Positions 1-8,184 of a stretch of DNA of 64,000 nt are shown here, piece after piece. Within the stretch, counting starts at the first letter, position 1. Every line of letters starts with the position of its first letter. The DNA comes from Flavobacterium azooxidireducens (GTDB lineage: Bacteria > Bacteroidota > Bacteroidia > Flavobacteriales > Flavobacteriaceae), in assembly GCF_023195775.1 (NCBI RefSeq), contig NZ_CP096205.1:124001-188000 (forward strand), given 5' to 3'. The notes beneath the pieces are model-generated. The model saw only the letters and a program-made list of their open reading frames with translations. It was not told the DNA's origin and did no database searches. Both the position numbers and the translations under genes were made by a program.

Positions 1-1253
1 TGAATAGAAAATTACTGACAATAATATCGATTGGATTAATACTATTTCTGTTAGTCTCATTTAGTACAAAATTGACAACAAAATTCAATTTCAATATTGA
101 TGAATGTACAAAGAAAAACGAAGTAGAAGAATTTAAAAAAGCTTATTTCCCATTTGAATTTAAAAATTACTCTACAGTAAGTTTATTAAAGCATTTCAAA
201 CAAGGTATTGAAGTTGATAGCATATTATTCGAAGCAAAAGAATATGAAGGAGAAATAGCATACAAAATTTTCAAGTACAAATTAAATGACTCATATATAT
301 CCTTCTTAGTTAAAGATGAAAGTGAATATTTCTATTTAATAAAAGCAGAGATAAAGCAAGATTTATTTAAACCAAAAAATGGTTGTGAAATTGGAATTAA
401 AACAAAGCCTTTTCATAAATTAGTTAAATCTGAATTGACAAACTGTAATCCATTCTACTTGTCAGAAGGTGATTTAGAAACGCTTTATCAATTTAATTTT
501 ATTAAAGGGAGATTACAATCTATAAACATAAACATTTCCCCTGATTACGATAAATTTGAAAACAACATTGAAGGTAAAATTAATCATAACAAAACTGATG
601 ACAATATACTTTCCCAGTATGTCCGATTTACAAAAGAACTTTACATTAAAGCCCAAAACATAAGTGGTCTAAGTGATAAGGAAATTGATAGTATTATGTA
701 TGAACAAAATGGATTATCAATTACTGTATTTGGAGAAGATATTAACCATTCACCAGATTCAGTTCTAAAATTTTTTACTATTACAGAAGAAGGTTGCGGA
801 GCATATTGCAATGACGACCAGACGACTTGGATTCATTACAAAACAAATAAAGACAGAATTGTAGTAAGAAGAGTTGGTATCTGACATCCTAAAAACATCT
901 TTAAGATTGAAAATGGAAAATATTTAATAATCGGTGTATCATCCGGAAGACCTGCGTCAGTATTAACAGTGTATTGTAACGGTGCTTATTTAATAGACTT
1001 AAATGACCAATCAATTAAAATTCAAGACGTATTTTCATTCTGCCAAGAGAATGGTGTGTTTCTTGACAATGAACAAGAACCGTATATTAAATACAATGAA
1101 ATGGAGAAAAAACTGTATTACTTGTTCGGAAATAATTATGCGTACAGTCAAGGAATTAATGTTGATACTATCCGACAAGGAACTTTCAACTATACAAATG
1201 GAAAGTTTCAACACGAAAAAGAATTTATAACTGTAAACAACTATGACGAATAA
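1..1253 (+). pseudogene. Hypothetical exported protein broken by an in-frame TGA
   Basis: I do not recognise this family. The frame is open from base 3 to a TGA at 882-884 and stays open in the same frame from 885 to the TAA at 1251-1253. The two halves therefore look like one protein of about 416 residues with one nonsense codon. Bases 1-2 are TG and are followed by codons for a hydrophobic stretch (NRKLLTIISIGLILFLLVSF), so an ATG probably starts one base before the window and encodes a signal peptide or membrane anchor. A TTG at 72 is the first start fully inside the window and would drop that signal. The downstream half alone could start only at a GTG at 969, leaving 28 open codons unexplained. 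The gene ends 8 bp before an attC-like palindrome, as expected for a cassette gene. The stop could be a real mutation, recoding or a sequencing error. Confidence 0.6.
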
Positions 1254-1261
1254 AATAACTA

Positions 1262-1392
1262 GGCATAACATCACCTACCCAAAAGTGGCGGTTCAGTGGT
1301 TAAATCAAGCTTTGTGCTTCTATCAAAGTTTCTGCTTGGCTAGACAATGAAGTGCTTCGAAATCGCCACCTTTGGTTTGACAAACGTTTATC
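1262..1392 (+). repeat. attC-like palindrome, copy 1
   Basis: This imperfect palindrome starts with GGCATAAC and ends with AACGTTTATC. The inner arms CAAAAGTGGCG (about 1280-1290) and CGCCACCTTTG (about 1364-1374) are near-complementary. The central part (AAATCAAGCTTTG and the following CAAAG, GCTTGG segments) can fold into a smaller hairpin. The same sequence recurs at 3683-3811 and 4389-4522. Length, outer boxes ending in AAC and GTT, and position just after a gene fit integron attC sites. The family assignment is inferred from layout. Confidence 0.6.
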
Positions 1393-1424
1393 TGTAATAT
1401 AAAGAACACTTTAAACAATTAGAT

Positions 1425-1952
1425 ATGTGGAAAATTAAAATACTGATACTACTCATATTATTTCTAAAAGTAAATTTTGCATTTTCGCAATATAGCTACA
1501 GTTATTCTTTTGCTTTTAAGCTATACAATAATGATGAAATTGTAGATGTAAGTAAATTTTGTAATGAATTTACATTTGCAAATGTATATGGACACAAGTT
1601 CAAGTTGTGTAAAAATAATAGCGAATTTGGATTATCTTATGACCCTGTAAACGCTATATATTATGCTCATATAAGTTCAATTGGTTCAAGATTTTCAATT
1701 GCTCTATATTATAAAGATGAAATTATGACTCTTTTCTTCCCTTTTGACGAATCACATCCTTCATATTATTTCGACAGGTTGGATTTTAAAACCGGTGATT
1801 TCCTATTTGATCTGAATGATGAAAATCTTAGTAACATAAAAATAGCAAAGGATACAAAAGAATTTTTAAAGGTAGAAAGCATAGATTATATCAAATTAAG
1901 TAAACTTTTTATCGAAAGTAACTACGTGGGACAAGACAAAATATATAAGTGA
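1425..1952 (+). CDS. Hypothetical exported protein (175 aa)
   Basis: I do not recognise a known domain. The protein begins with a clear signal peptide (MWKIKILILLILFLKVNFAFSQ, cleavage probably after the SQ or near it), so it is likely exported to the periplasm or surface. The mature part is rich in Tyr, Phe and Asp and shows no repeats or obvious catalytic motif. It starts 33 bp after attC-like copy 1 and is followed by a divergent attC-like palindrome, so it appears to be the single gene of one cassette. No promoter of its own is obvious in the short leader. Cassette genes of unknown function are typical of such arrays. Confidence 0.75.
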   Translation: MWKIKILILLILFLKVNFAFSQYSYSYSFAFKLYNNDEIVDVSKFCNEFTFANVYGHKFKLCKNNSEFGLSYDPVNAIYYAHISSIGSRFSIALYYKDEIMTLFFPFDESHPSYYFDRLDFKTGDFLFDLNDENLSNIKIAKDTKEFLKVESIDYIKLSKLFIESNYVGQDKIYK

Positions 1953-1968
1953 CAAGTAAAAGTACTAC

Positions 1969-2098
1969 AGCTAACAGCTAGTAAACGCCATTGCTGTTTT
2001 AGTGTATAATCACGAGTATTTTCCATAACTTTGTTTTCGTTGACGGAGCTGTTTCAGGTTCAAATTCCGCAACGACCGTCTACAAGCAAAACGTCATA
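1969..2098 (+). repeat. Divergent attC-like palindrome, copy 2
   Basis: This segment between two genes is not a close copy of the other palindromes but has the same plan. The left arm AACAGCTAGTAAACG (1973-1987) pairs with the right arm CGTCTACAAGCAAAACG (2077-2093), with GCTAGTAAACG against GCTTGTAGACG when reverse-complemented. The right end AAACGTCATAAG resembles AAACGTTATAAT of copy 4. A different sequence with the same structure is what a second attC type would look like. The 177 bp gap between genes holds nothing else I can name. Confidence 0.45.
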
Positions 2099-2129
2099 AG
2101 TCATTTTAAAAAACCGACACGACAATCAT

Positions 2130-3185
2130 ATGAGTTACAGAAAATTTTTAGACGATTGGTCAAAAAAGTATTTACGAAATACTGACATAAACTTTACTGA
2201 GCAGACAACTGAAGAACAGTGGGCAGTAATTAGGGACAATTGGATTATTAACAAACGCTATAAGGAGCTAATAACTTTCATTGTTGAAAATTGGGACTCT
2301 GGAAATTGCGATGACTTTAGCAGACCATTTAGCAAACACCTTATAAATAACAAGGAACTTAACTATTACAAAAGACTTTGGAAAGGAATAATTAGAAATC
2401 GTCTTGACAAACTTTGGCCTGATTATGATTATCTGAAACAAGAACTTCCAATGTTAACAATTGAAAAGATAAAAAATGTTGACATTAGCGGTTATAATCA
2501 ATTTTCAGCAGATGAAAGCATTGAAAGAACAGTAGCTTGGAGACAATTATATATAGTTGATGGCATCAATGAATTTATTGAAGGGCTTAAAATTCTTAAT
2601 GACAACGAAGAAATTGACAGGCAAACTACTTTGCTTAGAATAGTTTCAAATCTTGAGAAGCCCAAACACAAACCCACAACTGACAAAAGAAAAATTGATG
2701 AGAATTTGTTTTGGCAATTAATTAACGATACAAGAAAAATATCTACTGACCAATATAATTTCATTGACAACTTAAAATCTACCTTAGAAGCATTTAACCC
2801 AAAAGAAATGAGAAACTTTGACAAGTTATTAAATACAAAAGTAAACGAGCTAAATACTTGGGAACATTGGGCATTAGCTTATATTGTTAGACGTGGTTGT
2901 GGAGATGATGAGTTTGACTATTTCAAAGTTTGGGCTGTTTCCAAAGGGAAAGATGCATTTGAATCGATTAAAGAAATAGACGAAAATCAACTCTTTACAA
3001 TTTTTGACGAAGACCCACAACTTGAAGAATTGTATTATTTAGCAGAGCAAGTTTATGAAGACAAGACTACTGACCTAATGGCACCTGTAAGAGTAAAAGT
3101 AAGTGAATTGACTGGAAAACGTTGGGACGAAGATAAAATTTATCAAACTTTTCCGAAACTATGCAAACTATTTAATTATGACTAA
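2130..3185 (+). CDS. DUF4240 domain protein (351 aa)
   Basis: The C-terminal half (about residues 195-300) matches the DUF4240 pattern: LFWQLINDTRK at its start, then a segment ending in WALAYIVRRGCGDDEFDYF and a KVWAVSKGKDAFE tail. DUF4240 is a family of unknown function that resembles WGR/MolR-neighbouring proteins and often sits in accessory loci. The N-terminal 190 residues are charged and helical, with no signal peptide, so the protein is probably cytoplasmic. It begins 32 bp after the divergent attC-like palindrome and is followed 21 bp later by a membrane protein gene, so the two may form a two-gene cassette. The ATG at 2130 is the only good start near the open frame. Function is unknown. 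Confidence 0.75.
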   Translation: MSYRKFLDDWSKKYLRNTDINFTEQTTEEQWAVIRDNWIINKRYKELITFIVENWDSGNCDDFSRPFSKHLINNKELNYYKRLWKGIIRNRLDKLWPDYDYLKQELPMLTIEKIKNVDISGYNQFSADESIERTVAWRQLYIVDGINEFIEGLKILNDNEEIDRQTTLLRIVSNLEKPKHKPTTDKRKIDENLFWQLINDTRKISTDQYNFIDNLKSTLEAFNPKEMRNFDKLLNTKVNELNTWEHWALAYIVRRGCGDDEFDYFKVWAVSKGKDAFESIKEIDENQLFTIFDEDPQLEELYYLAEQVYEDKTTDLMAPVRVKVSELTGKRWDEDKIYQTFPKLCKLFNYD

Positions 3186-3206
3186 CAAAAGAAAAAACTG
3201 CTGAAA

Positions 3207-3668
3207 ATGAAACAGTTAATTTGGAAATTAATTTTACCTTTATCATTAATATCATTTATCATATTTAGAAAATGGTGGTATGTCTTTCCTGTTGATGGAC
3301 CAGAATCTATGATGTCTGGATTTCCGTTTCCATACGTTTGTGATGGTTGGTTTACGTCAATGTCTAATCAATTTTTTTTGATGGAAATGATTATTGATAT
3401 ATTAGTACATTTTATGTTTTGGTTTTTGTTAATATTATTTATTAATAGATTTGCCAAAATAAAAATGCCGAAAATTTTAACTGCTGTATTAATGATATTT
3501 AATGTAATGATTTTGTGCTGTTTTATTTTCATTGTAACTATGCCAGAAAATGTTTTTAAAATGAAACGAGATTTTGATGTAGAAATTAAAAAGACTGGAT
3601 ACAATTTTATTTGGGAAAATACACAAAGACCAAAGAATGAAATAGATATTGAAAGGAATATTGAGTAA
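3207..3668 (+). CDS. Hypothetical membrane protein (153 aa)
   Basis: Three hydrophobic segments are visible at about residues 7-23, 55-80 and 88-110, so this is probably an integral inner-membrane protein with a charged cytoplasmic tail (KMKRDFDVEIKK and after). A Cys and several Trp lie in the first loop. No known family is recognised. The gene follows the DUF4240 gene by 21 bp in the same direction and ends 14 bp before an attC-like palindrome. Base composition is very AT-rich, as in the neighbouring cassette genes. Confidence 0.7.
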   Translation: MKQLIWKLILPLSLISFIIFRKWWYVFPVDGPESMMSGFPFPYVCDGWFTSMSNQFFLMEMIIDILVHFMFWFLLILFINRFAKIKMPKILTAVLMIFNVMILCCFIFIVTMPENVFKMKRDFDVEIKKTGYNFIWENTQRPKNEIDIERNIE

Positions 3669-3682
3669 TAAAAACGGCTTAG

Positions 3683-3811
3683 AGTAGCATATACCCAAAA
3701 GTGACGTTTAAGTTGTTAAATCAAGCTTTGTACTTCTACCAAAGTTTGTACTTGGCTGACAATGAAGTGTTTCGAAATCGCCACCTTCGGGTAGCTGCTA
3801 ACCTTTACAGG
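3683..3811 (+). repeat. attC-like palindrome, copy 3
   Basis: This copy resembles 1262-1392 and 4389-4522 along its whole length but is more diverged in the outer boxes. The inner arms are ACCCAAAAGTGACG (about 3693-3706) and CGCCACCTTCGGGT (about 3779-3792). The outer boxes, which are near TTAG on the left and GCTAAC on the right, still pair (TTAG...AGC with GCTGCTAA). The weaker ends may mean it is less active in recombination. It starts 14 bp after the stop of the membrane protein gene. Confidence 0.55.
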
Positions 3812-3867
3812 CAACCGTTTGACAACACGACATCGCAATTTGACAATTAAGAAAATACGATAGAAAA

Positions 3868-4395
3868 ATGAAAATTATTATTACAATCATTTTGACCACA
3901 TTAACCTTAACTGTTTTTTCTCAACAAACAGACAGTCTTTACATTCCTTCAAACTCATTTGACAAGGAATACCATAAATCAAACCCGACCTTGACATACA
4001 GCTACGATAATAATTCACAAACTCATAACTATTCAAATAATTGGGATTTTGACAAAGACGGAATAAAAGACGAATTATATTTTGTCGGGACGAGTGGTGC
4101 TCACTTGTACTATTATTTAAAAGTGATTTTAAGCTCAGATAAAAAAACACGAGAGTTTAATTTCGTTCAATTAGACTTTCCTATTCTAACAGCTACTGAT
4201 ACTTTAGACATTGAAAAAACACCAATTGGTTTTATAGTAGCAGACTTAGGTCAAAACTTGACGACAACAATAATCGTTAGACTTGACGACCAATCATATT
4301 TCGCAAATAAAAAAATATTGGCTGACAAGAAAATAAAGACAAGAAATGTTGTTATTAGCTTTGAAAATGGAAAGACAGAATACGGGAGCCTATAA
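3868..4395 (+). CDS. Hypothetical exported protein with a Ca-binding-like loop (175 aa)
   Basis: The first 18 residues (MKIIITIILTTLTLTVFS) form a typical signal peptide, so the protein should be exported. At about residues 60-72 the sequence DFDKDGIKDELYF resembles the DxDxDG calcium-binding loop found in dockerin and FG-GAP/VCBS-type repeats, which here may start a single beta-rich domain. No wider family is recognised. The stop codon TAA (4393-4395) lies inside the outer box of attC-like copy 4, an arrangement often seen in integron cassettes, where the coding sequence runs right into the recombination site. The ATG at 3868 fits the signal peptide. Confidence 0.75.
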   Translation: MKIIITIILTTLTLTVFSQQTDSLYIPSNSFDKEYHKSNPTLTYSYDNNSQTHNYSNNWDFDKDGIKDELYFVGTSGAHLYYYLKVILSSDKKTREFNFVQLDFPILTATDTLDIEKTPIGFIVADLGQNLTTTIIVRLDDQSYFANKKILADKKIKTRNVVISFENGKTEYGSL

Positions 4396-4522
4396 CAGCA
4401 CCTACCCAAAAGTGGCGGTTCATTGGTTAAATCAAGCTTTGTGCTTTTATCAAAGTTTCTGCTTGGTTGACAGTGAAGTGCTTCTAAATCGCCACCTTCG
4501 GGTAGCTGCGAAACGTTATAAT
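4389..4522 (+). repeat. attC-like palindrome, copy 4 (best conserved)
   Basis: The outer boxes TATAAC (4391-4396) and GTTATA (4515-4520) are perfect inverted repeats. The inner arms ACCCAAAAGTGGCG and CGCCACCTTCGGGT pair at 12 of 14 positions. GC pairs stand between the inner and outer boxes, and the right side carries extra bases (CGAAAC), giving the asymmetry expected of an attC bottom strand. The centre contains CAAGCTTTG and CAAAG...GCTTGG, which can form a second hairpin. The total length of about 134 bp is close to that of long attC sites such as the Vibrio VCR. Confidence 0.6.
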
Positions 4523-4632
4523 CCAAAAGAGGATTTGATATTAGTAAAATTCCAAAACTTTTCAAAAATATTTTTATATTATTTCCAAATGACTGGATTA
4601 TTTCATGATCCAGAAAAGTGGGTTGATGCTAG

Positions 4633-4674
4633 TAAAATCCTAAAAACTTTTTTCAAAAGTTTTGGGATTTTTTT
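4633..4674 (+). terminator. Rho-independent terminator candidate
   Basis: AAAATCCTAAAAACTT pairs with AAGTTTTGGGATTTT across a short loop and is followed by a run of T. The stretch 4523-4718 holds no gene I can support. It contains a partial duplication, AGTAAAATTCCAAAACTTTTC near 4541-4562 resembling AGTAAAATCCTAAAAACTTT near 4631-4650. The terminator may close transcription from the cassette array. Confidence 0.55.
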
Positions 4675-4718
4675 ATGTCTAAAATTTTCTCAAGCGAGCT
4701 TGGAAAATCATAAGCATT

Positions 4719-4751
4719 AAAAAATCCCTTGAGCAAAGCTCAAGAGATTTT
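4719..4751 (-). terminator. Terminator of the tRNA-Pro gene
   Basis: On the minus strand a stem of TCTCTTGAGC and GCTCAAGGGA with loop TTT is followed by a T-run. It lies 5 bases beyond the 3' end of the tRNA gene, so it most likely ends the tRNA transcript. Confidence 0.7.
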
Positions 4752-4755
4752 ACTG

Positions 4756-4829
4756 TCGGGATGACTGGATTCGAACCAGCGACCCCTAGCACCCCATGCT
4801 AGTAAGCTACCAGGCTGCTCTACATCCCG
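4756..4829 (-). tRNA. tRNA-Pro (anticodon GGG)
   Basis: Read on the minus strand, the 7-bp acceptor stem is CGGGATG/CATCCCG with discriminator A. The D-loop contains CAGCCTGGTAGC, the anticodon stem is CTAGC/GCTAG with loop ATGGGGT (anticodon GGG), and the T-arm contains GGTTCGAATCC. The length is 74 nt and CCA is not encoded. It stands at the border between the cassette-like region and conserved genes. Confidence 0.93.
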
Positions 4830-4944
4830 AAAAGTGATGGCAAAAGTAATGGTTTGAAATAAATATCACAATACATTCAAAAAAAATGTGTCTTTTTTCT
4901 TTCGCTTAATAATTTGTCTATATTTGATAAAAACATTTCCTTTT

Positions 4945-6099
4945 ATGTCTGAATTTGAAAAACAATATCAAACAATACTCGATTATTTAAATTTTGAGGA
5001 CTATCCTTTAGTAACGAAACGAATAATCGATTTAACATTAGACACAGAAGATGTTGAATTTTATACGTCAACATTGAATTTCTTGGATTATTTAGATCAA
5101 AATCCTCCTTCAGAAGAGCTAAAAATTAGATTTAAAACAATTCTTACTCAACTCTATGAAAAATTAAAAAGTAAACCTGTACATACTAAAGAACTGTTGG
5201 TTTCTTGTGATGAAGTCGTCAAAAGCTACGATTCAAACGGGTTTGCTTTGGGACCAATATCACTTAAAATTCACCAAGGAGAAATAATCGGACTGGTAGG
5301 CGAAAACGGAAACGGAAAAACAACCCTACTCAGAACGCTTTGCGGCGAATTAAAAAATACATCCGGAAATTTAGTTTATCATTTTCCTCATACTGATTTA
5401 TATGATTTACGAACAAAATTAGTCTACATTCCGCAACGGACCGAAACTTGGTATGGTTCGATGTTTGAAAATCTTCAATTTACGGCTACACACTATGGCT
5501 ACAAACCGCAAGAAAACGAGTTGGTGGTAGAACTCGTTATTGCTCGATTAGGACTAAGAAAATTCAGAAATCATAAATGGAAAGATTTATCTTCGGGTTA
5601 CAAAATGCGATTTGAATTAGCCAGATTATTGCTGAGAAAATCAAAAATTCTTTTAATTGATGAACCGTTGGCAAACCTTGATATTCTTGCTCAACAAACA
5701 ATTTTAGAGGATTTCAAAGCCATTGCAAAATCTCCTTTTAGACCACTTGGAATTGTTTTAAGTTCGCAACAATTATATGAAGTTGAAAAAACTTCCGATC
5801 AAGTGATTTTCCTTAAAAATGGAAAGCAGAAGAATTTACATAATGAAACGGAAAATACTGAGTCGAAGAAATTAAATTTTATAGTAGAATTTGAATCAAG
5901 TTGGTCTCAAAATGAATTGAATACGTTATTCAATAACCATAAGGTAACCTCTTTACAGTTTAATGGAAGTGCGTACATTGCTGAGTTTTCAGATGATTTT
6001 ACCTCTTTTGATTTTTTAAAAATAGTTCATGAAAATCAAGTTCAATTAAACTATTATCGTGATATAACTCACTCAACTAGAAGATTCTTTCTAACATAA
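4945..6099 (+). CDS. ABC transporter ATP-binding protein
   Basis: This is the ATPase of an ABC transporter, probably an exporter driven with the membrane protein at 6111-7667, which starts 11 bp downstream. Numbering is from the ATG at 4945 (384 aa); a GTG at 4888 would add a hydrophobic 19-residue piece that looks spurious. An unusual N-terminal extension of about 85 residues precedes the nucleotide-binding domain. Walker A is GENGNGKTT (about 119-127), the Q-loop is YIPQ (about 161-164), the signature is LSSGY (215-219) and Walker B is ILLIDEP (235-241). The H-loop reads VLSSQQLYEVE, so the usual switch His is Gln at about residue 275. That change can weaken hydrolysis. The substrate is unknown. 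Confidence 0.9.
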   Translation: MSEFEKQYQTILDYLNFEDYPLVTKRIIDLTLDTEDVEFYTSTLNFLDYLDQNPPSEELKIRFKTILTQLYEKLKSKPVHTKELLVSCDEVVKSYDSNGFALGPISLKIHQGEIIGLVGENGNGKTTLLRTLCGELKNTSGNLVYHFPHTDLYDLRTKLVYIPQRTETWYGSMFENLQFTATHYGYKPQENELVVELVIARLGLRKFRNHKWKDLSSGYKMRFELARLLLRKSKILLIDEPLANLDILAQQTILEDFKAIAKSPFRPLGIVLSSQQLYEVEKTSDQVIFLKNGKQKNLHNETENTESKKLNFIVEFESSWSQNELNTLFNNHKVTSLQFNGSAYIAEFSDDFTSFDFLKIVHENQVQLNYYRDITHSTRRFFLT

Positions 6100-6110
6100 T
6101 TCTTATACAG

Positions 6111-7667
6111 ATGTTTAAAAAATTTCAATCTGATTTACTGATAAAAAATCCTTTGATTTGGAATACAAGAATAATTCCTTTCACTATTCTACTATTAGTT
6201 TTTAATTTAATTTTTTTTCTGGTTGGTTATAATCACGGGATGATTGATTTTCAAAACCAACAAGATTATCATTACAATTTTTTAGAGCCAATTGTTGTTA
6301 TTTTCAGTATACTAACATCATTATTGGTTTTTATAAGTTGGGCAATATTTTACTTCAAAAATAATGCTTTCAAATCGTTTTACCCCAAAAGTGGTCTGTC
6401 CATTTTTAAAGAATGGTTATTGATTCTAGTAATTTGTTCATTGAACTTAGCTTACATTCCTACCTATTTTTACGCTAAAGATTTTCGGGCACGAAATTAT
6501 TTTGAAAAATCTGAATTAGAAGGACGATGTGATATCATCAGTAAGGCAAGCATCTTTTTGGATGGCCCTTTTCTAGAGGGTTATCATATTGATGTACAAG
6601 ATGAAAAAGGAGAATGGAAACAAATTTACCGCGATTCATTTGACTACAACAATCGAAAATACTCATTAAAGTCGTTAATTAATAAAGGTTATACCAGTTT
6701 TTCTTTAAATGATCATAAAAAGGATTCCTTAAATATCAATCAGGTAAAAAAATGGATGGTCAATAATCAGCAGGATTCTATCAAAAAATTGATGGCTGAT
6801 TACTTCAAAATTATTAATGAACATGAGTTAAAATCGAATATTAATACTGAGCAATGGTTTAAATTTGTTTATGATTACCCTGAGTTTACAAATTATATTA
6901 CTGTAGGGAAAAGGCAAGTTGTTGAAGATTATTATTTAAACGATTATTATGATGATGAAGTAGTTGAAACGGCAAAATACATTGATAGTTCGGTAGTTTA
7001 TAATTCACATGAGAATATTTATGATACAATTTCATTCGATCATAAATTTAAAAACGGCATTAAATATCTATACTATAAGCACTATATTAATTCTAAATCT
7101 TTGGAAAATTCCTATGACAAAATTTCGAGATCATGGATAGATCCTTCGGTTGATTATCAATTTATTATTGTTTATTTATACATCTCTTTAGGAATCTCAT
7201 TACTATTTTTCACATTTAAATTTACGTCCGGTAGAAGTTGGCTTATCAGCGTTATTACGACGATCACTTTAGGTATTATACTTGGGGTTTTATTTTCTTT
7301 CCGTATATCAACTACAACACGATTTGGAATTGTGATAGCAATTATCATTGCCTTGCTTGCCTATTTCACATTTATTTTAAAAAAGAATGAAACAAAGAAA
7401 ACCTCGGCAATTGTTTTAAATCTATTGGTTTGGTATTTACCCATTCTACTAGTAATGATTTACTTTTTAATGATTGAAATTTTAAAAATTAACGAAGGTT
7501 ATTATGATGTTGAATATGAAAAAAGAACGTATGAAAACTTCCCTTTAATCGAAAATTTAGAGTCATTTGCGATGTCATTTCACAGTTTAAACTTAATAAT
7601 TACAATAATTTACATGTTTTTCATTTCCAAATTCGTACGAAAATGGAAAGGAATTCCAGAATCATAA
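6111..7667 (+). CDS. Putative ABC transporter membrane protein (518 aa)
   Basis: Hydrophobic segments are visible at about residues 22-42, 61-85, 100-120, then, after a large soluble loop of about 220 residues, at about 350-370, 378-395, 400-420, 440-460 and 490-512. The layout of a large extracytoplasmic domain between membrane segments, plus its position 11 bp after the ATPase gene, suggests the permease half of an ABC-2-type system. No clear family motif is recognised, so the transporter role rests on context. The loop is rich in Tyr, Asp and Lys. No substrate can be inferred. Confidence 0.7.
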   Translation: MFKKFQSDLLIKNPLIWNTRIIPFTILLLVFNLIFFLVGYNHGMIDFQNQQDYHYNFLEPIVVIFSILTSLLVFISWAIFYFKNNAFKSFYPKSGLSIFKEWLLILVICSLNLAYIPTYFYAKDFRARNYFEKSELEGRCDIISKASIFLDGPFLEGYHIDVQDEKGEWKQIYRDSFDYNNRKYSLKSLINKGYTSFSLNDHKKDSLNINQVKKWMVNNQQDSIKKLMADYFKIINEHELKSNINTEQWFKFVYDYPEFTNYITVGKRQVVEDYYLNDYYDDEVVETAKYIDSSVVYNSHENIYDTISFDHKFKNGIKYLYYKHYINSKSLENSYDKISRSWIDPSVDYQFIIVYLYISLGISLLFFTFKFTSGRSWLISVITTITLGIILGVLFSFRISTTTRFGIVIAIIIALLAYFTFILKKNETKKTSAIVLNLLVWYLPILLVMIYFLMIEILKINEGYYDVEYEKRTYENFPLIENLESFAMSFHSLNLIITIIYMFFISKFVRKWKGIPES

Positions 7668-7680
7668 AAATTAATTAATA

Positions 7681-8163
7681 ATGAAAAAATTGTTTTTTAT
7701 ATTGGTGTTTATGAATTTTTCGATTGGCTATTCACAATCCGAAACTACCATCTACTTCATTCGCCACGCCGAAAAAGCGGATAGTTCGCCAAATCCTGAA
7801 CTTTCAGAAGAAGGCATTAAAAGATCCGTTCGTTGGACAAAACTTTTTGAAAAAATACACATTGATGTTTTTTACACCACGTTAACCCGCAGAACACAAA
7901 TGACGTGCAGCACAGTTGCTACATCCAAACAAAAAGACATACTATTTTATGATCATAAGAAATTTACTGTTCAAGAAATCATCGCCAAACACTCCGGAAA
8001 AATAATTTTGGTGGTGGGTCACAGTAATACAATCTCGCAACAAATCAATGATTTTTTAGGCGAAGAAATCTACCAACAAATTGATGAAAATGAATTCGGT
8101 AATCTTTATACAATAACTGTGAAAGGTGATAGAATTGAACACAAACTTACTCATCACAATTAA
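7681..8163 (+). CDS. Exported histidine phosphatase family protein
   Basis: The protein has a signal peptide (MKKLFFILVFMNFSIGYSQ) and then the phosphohistidine motif FIRHAEK (about residues 26-32), the branch arginine region in TTLTRRTQMT, and the second catalytic His in VVGHSNT (about 130-136). These are hallmarks of the phosphoglycerate mutase/SixA-like superfamily, which uses a phospho-His intermediate to remove phosphate from small molecules or proteins. At 160 aa it is a short, SixA-like member. Export suggests a periplasmic phosphatase. It lies 13 bp after the ABC membrane gene, so it may be co-transcribed, although no functional tie is obvious. Confidence 0.88.
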   Translation: MKKLFFILVFMNFSIGYSQSETTIYFIRHAEKADSSPNPELSEEGIKRSVRWTKLFEKIHIDVFYTTLTRRTQMTCSTVATSKQKDILFYDHKKFTVQEIIAKHSGKIILVVGHSNTISQQINDFLGEEIYQQIDENEFGNLYTITVKGDRIEHKLTHHN

Positions 8164-8184
8164 AGATACCTGCTAAAGTAATTT

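Noticed and set aside
4346..4720. Open frame of 124 codons across attC-like copy 4
   Set aside because: It runs across the palindrome, its first half repeats the region that also codes the upstream gene's end, and it has no domain or start signal. It is a shadow of the repeat.
5760..5860. Loss-of-function of the ABC ATPase
   Set aside because: The Gln in the H-loop region is a real change, but all other motifs are intact and the gene is in an operon with a membrane partner, so a pseudogene call is not supported.
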